Assembly: GCA_014361445.1 (NCBI GenBank)
Contig: JACIVQ010000014.1
Span: 1 to 32,060 of the forward strand
Length of the DNA stretch: 32,060 bases
From: Methanosuratincolales archaeon
GTDB lineage: Archaea; Thermoproteota; Methanomethylicia; Methanomethylicales; Methanomethylicaceae
Reading direction: 5' to 3'
In this document: positions 29,930-32,060 of the stretch, piece by piece
Layout: every line of letters begins with the position of its first letter
How positions within the stretch are numbered: position 1 is the stretch's first letter
Notes under the pieces: model-generated
Database searches by the model: none
Told to the model about the DNA's origin: nothing
What the model saw: the letters and a program-made list of their open reading frames with translations, nothing else
Translations under genes and position numbers: made by a program

Positions 29930-30744
29930 CACTTCTCACCACTAGGGAGTAGCTTGCGAAGCTCCTGGCTTTTAACTTTAGCGATCTCGACAGCCCTCAA
30001 AAGCTCCTCAAATGAGAGAGTGCCCACTCCGCCCTTTTGCATTGCACAGATTTTTTCTTGCTTCTGATCATCAAGTGCAAAGGCAACACTCAACCTGCAA
30101 TCCATGACTTCCTCTTCTTCGAGCGATGGGTCTACAAACAGCTTGTCCCCTATCTTTGCCAAGGTAACATTGATTGGTATCGCACGGAGCGGGACCGGCA
30201 CAAATTCATCCAAGACCTTAACATCGTCCCCTACAACTTCAGCCTTCGGCAACTTGGAGGTGAGAAGCGCGCATAAGGAAGCCAAGGAAGATGCGTCTAT
30301 TAAATTTCCGCAGTGGTCGAGTATGAAGATGTCCACCCAAGCTATCCAGACCTTCTTTCCAGGTATGAGGCATAGTTTGGAAGTATCCAGAAGCTTCGAT
30401 TCCCTGAGTCCTCTGTCGACTACCCGGGCGAGTTCTATGGCGTTCTCGTCTGGGGGCCCTGTCTCAAAGCCAGGTGATGCCAAGGGCACGAACTCTGCGC
30501 TGACTGACATTACACCCTCGTTGGGCGTGTCTGGAAAAGGCTCACCAATCTCAAACTTCACTCCGGCTATTACGTAAGTGTCCCCAAACTTCACTGTGGC
30601 TGAGCCTTCTGCCTTTTCCACCACATTGGTTTTAATCTCGACCTTTCTTAAGTCTGTTAGGCTACGTCCGTCCATCCTCTTGCCGGTCTCGGCAAGCTCA
30701 ATTATTTGGCGTCTCTTTACAGCAGGGATTATTTGGTTTGTCAA
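29929..30744 (-). CDS. rrp42: exosome subunit Rrp42
   Basis: This RNase PH-like subunit lacks its own catalytic residues but forms the hexameric ring of the exosome with Rrp41 and contributes to RNA binding. The 271-residue product has [32 protein letters not shown], the [27 protein letters not shown] segment and [20 protein letters not shown]. The TTG at 30744 has GGAGGAGGT 6 nt upstream and follows rrp41 after 2 nt. Confidence 0.95.
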   Translation of the reverse strand: MTNQIIPAVKRRQIIELAETGKRMDGRSLTDLRKVEIKTNVVEKAEGSATVKFGDTYVIAGVKFEIGEPFPDTPNEGVMSVSAEFVPLASPGFETGPPDENAIELARVVDRGLRESKLLDTSKLCLIPGKKVWIAWVDIFILDHCGNLIDASSLASLCALLTSKLPKAEVVGDDVKVLDEFVPVPLRAIPINVTLAKIGDKLFVDPSLEEEEVMDCRLSVAFALDDQKQEKICAMQKGGVGTLSFEELLRAVEIAKVKSQELRKLLPSGEK

Positions 30745-30746
30745 GT

Positions 30747-31472
30747 TTATACCTCCTCCTTACCAACTACCCTGAAATGGGAGTCTAGTGCCTCCCTCTG
30801 CTTTGCATAGACTTCCATGCAACCTTTTTTTGCTAGCTCAACGGACTTTACGAACTCTTCATGGGTAAGGAGCCCGTCCATCTGTATGAGTGTGATCTGA
30901 TTCCTCGATGGCATTATTGCCAGTGGCATGTCCGAGTCGCCAAGTTTGTCCTCCATGTCCATTACGTCGAGAACTAGGTTGCCATCCACCTTTGCAACAG
31001 CCACGCTGGAGACCAAGTCGCGCATAGGTATGCCAGCGTCTGCTAAGGCAAGTGCAGCTGTGGAGATAGCTGCACACCGCGTGCTGCCGTCAGCCTGCAA
31101 AACTTCTGCAAATATATCTATCGTTGTTCTAGGGAAGAGTTCCACAAAGATCGCTGGTTCAAGTGCCTCACGAATGACCTTCGATAGTTCGATCTCTCTC
31201 CTCGACGGCGCTGGAGACTTCCGCTCCTCTACTGAGAACGGCGCCATGTGGTAACGGGCCCTTATCAGGCACCTGTCGGGCATTGCCAAGTGCTTCGGAT
31301 GAGATTCTCTGGGTCCAAACACTCCGACCAATATCTTAGTTCGGCCCCACTCGACATATGCAGAACCGTCGGCATTTTTCAAAATGCCTATCTGGAATTT
31401 GATAGGCCTGAGCTCGTCAAACCTTCTACCATCTAGCCTTCTACCATCTTCGGTTATTAGTTTTTTATCCAT
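30747..31472 (-). CDS. rrp41: exosome subunit Rrp41 (catalytic, RNase PH fold)
   Basis: This is the phosphorolytic 3'-5' exonuclease subunit of the archaeal exosome, which can also add A-rich tails. The 241-residue product has LDGRRFDELRPIKFQIG, the phosphate/RNA-binding ADGSTRCAAISTA at 127-139, and DKLGDSDMPLAIMP with Asp181 at the catalytic position. The ATG at 31472 has GGATGTGAT 3 nt upstream. It sits 4 nt after rrp4 in the conserved rrp4-rrp41-rrp42 order. Confidence 0.96.
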   Translation of the reverse strand: MDKKLITEDGRRLDGRRFDELRPIKFQIGILKNADGSAYVEWGRTKILVGVFGPRESHPKHLAMPDRCLIRARYHMAPFSVEERKSPAPSRREIELSKVIREALEPAIFVELFPRTTIDIFAEVLQADGSTRCAAISTAALALADAGIPMRDLVSSVAVAKVDGNLVLDVMDMEDKLGDSDMPLAIMPSRNQITLIQMDGLLTHEEFVKSVELAKKGCMEVYAKQREALDSHFRVVGKEEV

Positions 31473-31476
31473 AATA

Positions 31477-32060
31477 TCACATCCTGTTTTTTAAAAGATA
31501 CTCGTGAATTCTGTCAGTGAGTCCAGTCGTGTGGGCCTCAGCCTCTATCTTTTTGATTGCCCCTGCGACCAAAGCCTCGTCTTCTCTGTTCTTACCAGAT
31601 ATCCATATCCTGCCATTCTGACCCACGTATATTTGGCAACCAGAATCTTTTTTGAGCATGTTTATCATCGAACCCTTCTTTCCAATTATCCTTGGAACTC
31701 GGGTAGGATCCACTTCTATGACCGTGCCCCTTTGGATCTTTCCGAGCCCTTGCTCCTTGGTGGTCAGAGCAGGGTTCTTAGTCCTGTCAAACGATATTAC
31801 CTTGGCGATGATCATCTCACCAACATCAAGGTAATCGCGAGCATCCTCTTTCATGACGTTTAAAGGTTTGGATAGGTGCTCCTTGGCGAAAAGCACGCCA
31901 AGCCAAGGGGATCGGATATCCAGCATCCAAGCGGTGGTTATGACGTCCACGACCTTGCCTATCACGATGTCTCCGACTGAGGGAATATAACAACCCCTCA
32001 GTGGTATGACAGCTACTATATTATTTCTCAGCTCCGCCAGACCTATTACTGTCGAGTATA
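31477..32060 (-). CDS. rrp4: exosome cap subunit Rrp4, 5' end outside window
   Basis: Rrp4 caps the exosome ring and guides RNA into it. The frame is open to the window edge, so the start is missing; 193 residues are visible. The upstream part (GLAELRNNIVAVIPLRGCYIPSVGD) is the end of the N-terminal domain. An S1 domain follows (IVIGKVVDVITTAWMLDIRSP), then a KH domain with VPRIIGKKGSMINMLKK and IYVGQNGRIWISG. A GTG at 31965 is inside the gene and is not the true start. Confidence 0.95.
   Translation of the reverse strand, partial: YSTVIGLAELRNNIVAVIPLRGCYIPSVGDIVIGKVVDVITTAWMLDIRSPWLGVLFAKEHLSKPLNVMKEDARDYLDVGEMIIAKVISFDRTKNPALTTKEQGLGKIQRGTVIEVDPTRVPRIIGKKGSMINMLKKDSGCQIYVGQNGRIWISGKNREDEALVAGAIKKIEAEAHTTGLTDRIHEYLLKNRM

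Noticed and set aside
31477-31965. Rrp4 starting at GTG 31965
   Set aside because: The frame continues upstream with clear Rrp4 sequence (IVAVIPLRGCYIPSVGD), so the gene is cut by the window end.

Overview
The window is chromosomal DNA from an archaeon. It carries archaeal/eukaryotic-type information genes: Spt5, aIF6, L31e, L39e, LX, PDCD5, S19e, the RNase P subunit Rpr2, Nep1, Rrp4/Rrp41/Rrp42, a Brix protein, Pcc1, both prefoldins, archaeal AlaRS and LeuRS, and EF-2. Gene order (secE-spt5-L11-L1-L10-L12-alaS; L39e-L31e-aIF6-LX-pfdA-ftsY) and the L39e/LX/PDCD5 set point to the TACK archaea. I cannot name a genus. GC-rich tRNA stems with encoded CCA, and IS605-type sequences, would fit a thermophile, but this is inference. 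TTG starts are frequent, and several are set by a GGTGAT or GGTGGT Shine-Dalgarno (SD) core exactly 4 nt upstream.

Layout. 1-2280: an accessory island, mostly on the + strand and AT-rich at its left end. It holds a truncated PIN toxin, an orphan MNT nucleotidyltransferase, a retropepsin-like protease, a flippase pseudogene cut off next to a frameshifted TnpB remnant, and an unknown protein with an internal duplication. It ends at tRNA-Arg(CCT). 2587-12189 (minus): a DUF434 protein, LeuRS and AlaRS, downstream of the secE-spt5-L11-L1-L10-L12 cluster. 12457-15187 (minus): DtdA, ornithine carbamoyltransferase and FtsY. 15217-16385: a two-gene mobile-type cassette, an AbrB-like protein overlapping a TnpB-like RuvC protein without a zinc ribbon, lying between ftsY and pfdA. 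16609-19879 (minus): prefoldin alpha, LX, aIF6, L31e with a 32-Glu run, L39e, PDCD5, S19e and Rpr2. 19963-21391 (+): Nep1 and a sirtuin. 21505-26959 (minus): tRNA-Gly(CCC), EF-2, a HxlB-like isomerase and an ECF transporter energising module. 27013-32060 (minus): the exosome superoperon running from Rrp4 (cut by the window end) to a DHH phosphoesterase.

How the genes work together. Most of the window serves ribosome manufacture and use: ribosomal proteins, assembly factors (Nep1, Brix, aIF6), RNA processing and decay (exosome, RNase P), tRNA charging and proofreading (LeuRS, AlaRS, DtdA), tRNA modification (Pcc1), elongation (EF-2), co-translational targeting (SecE, FtsY) and folding (prefoldins). 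The unusual items are the AbrB/TnpB-like cassette, the poly-Glu L31e, the probable ATT start of L12, the retropepsin-like gene in the island, and a set of mutually exclusive hairpins after pfdA.
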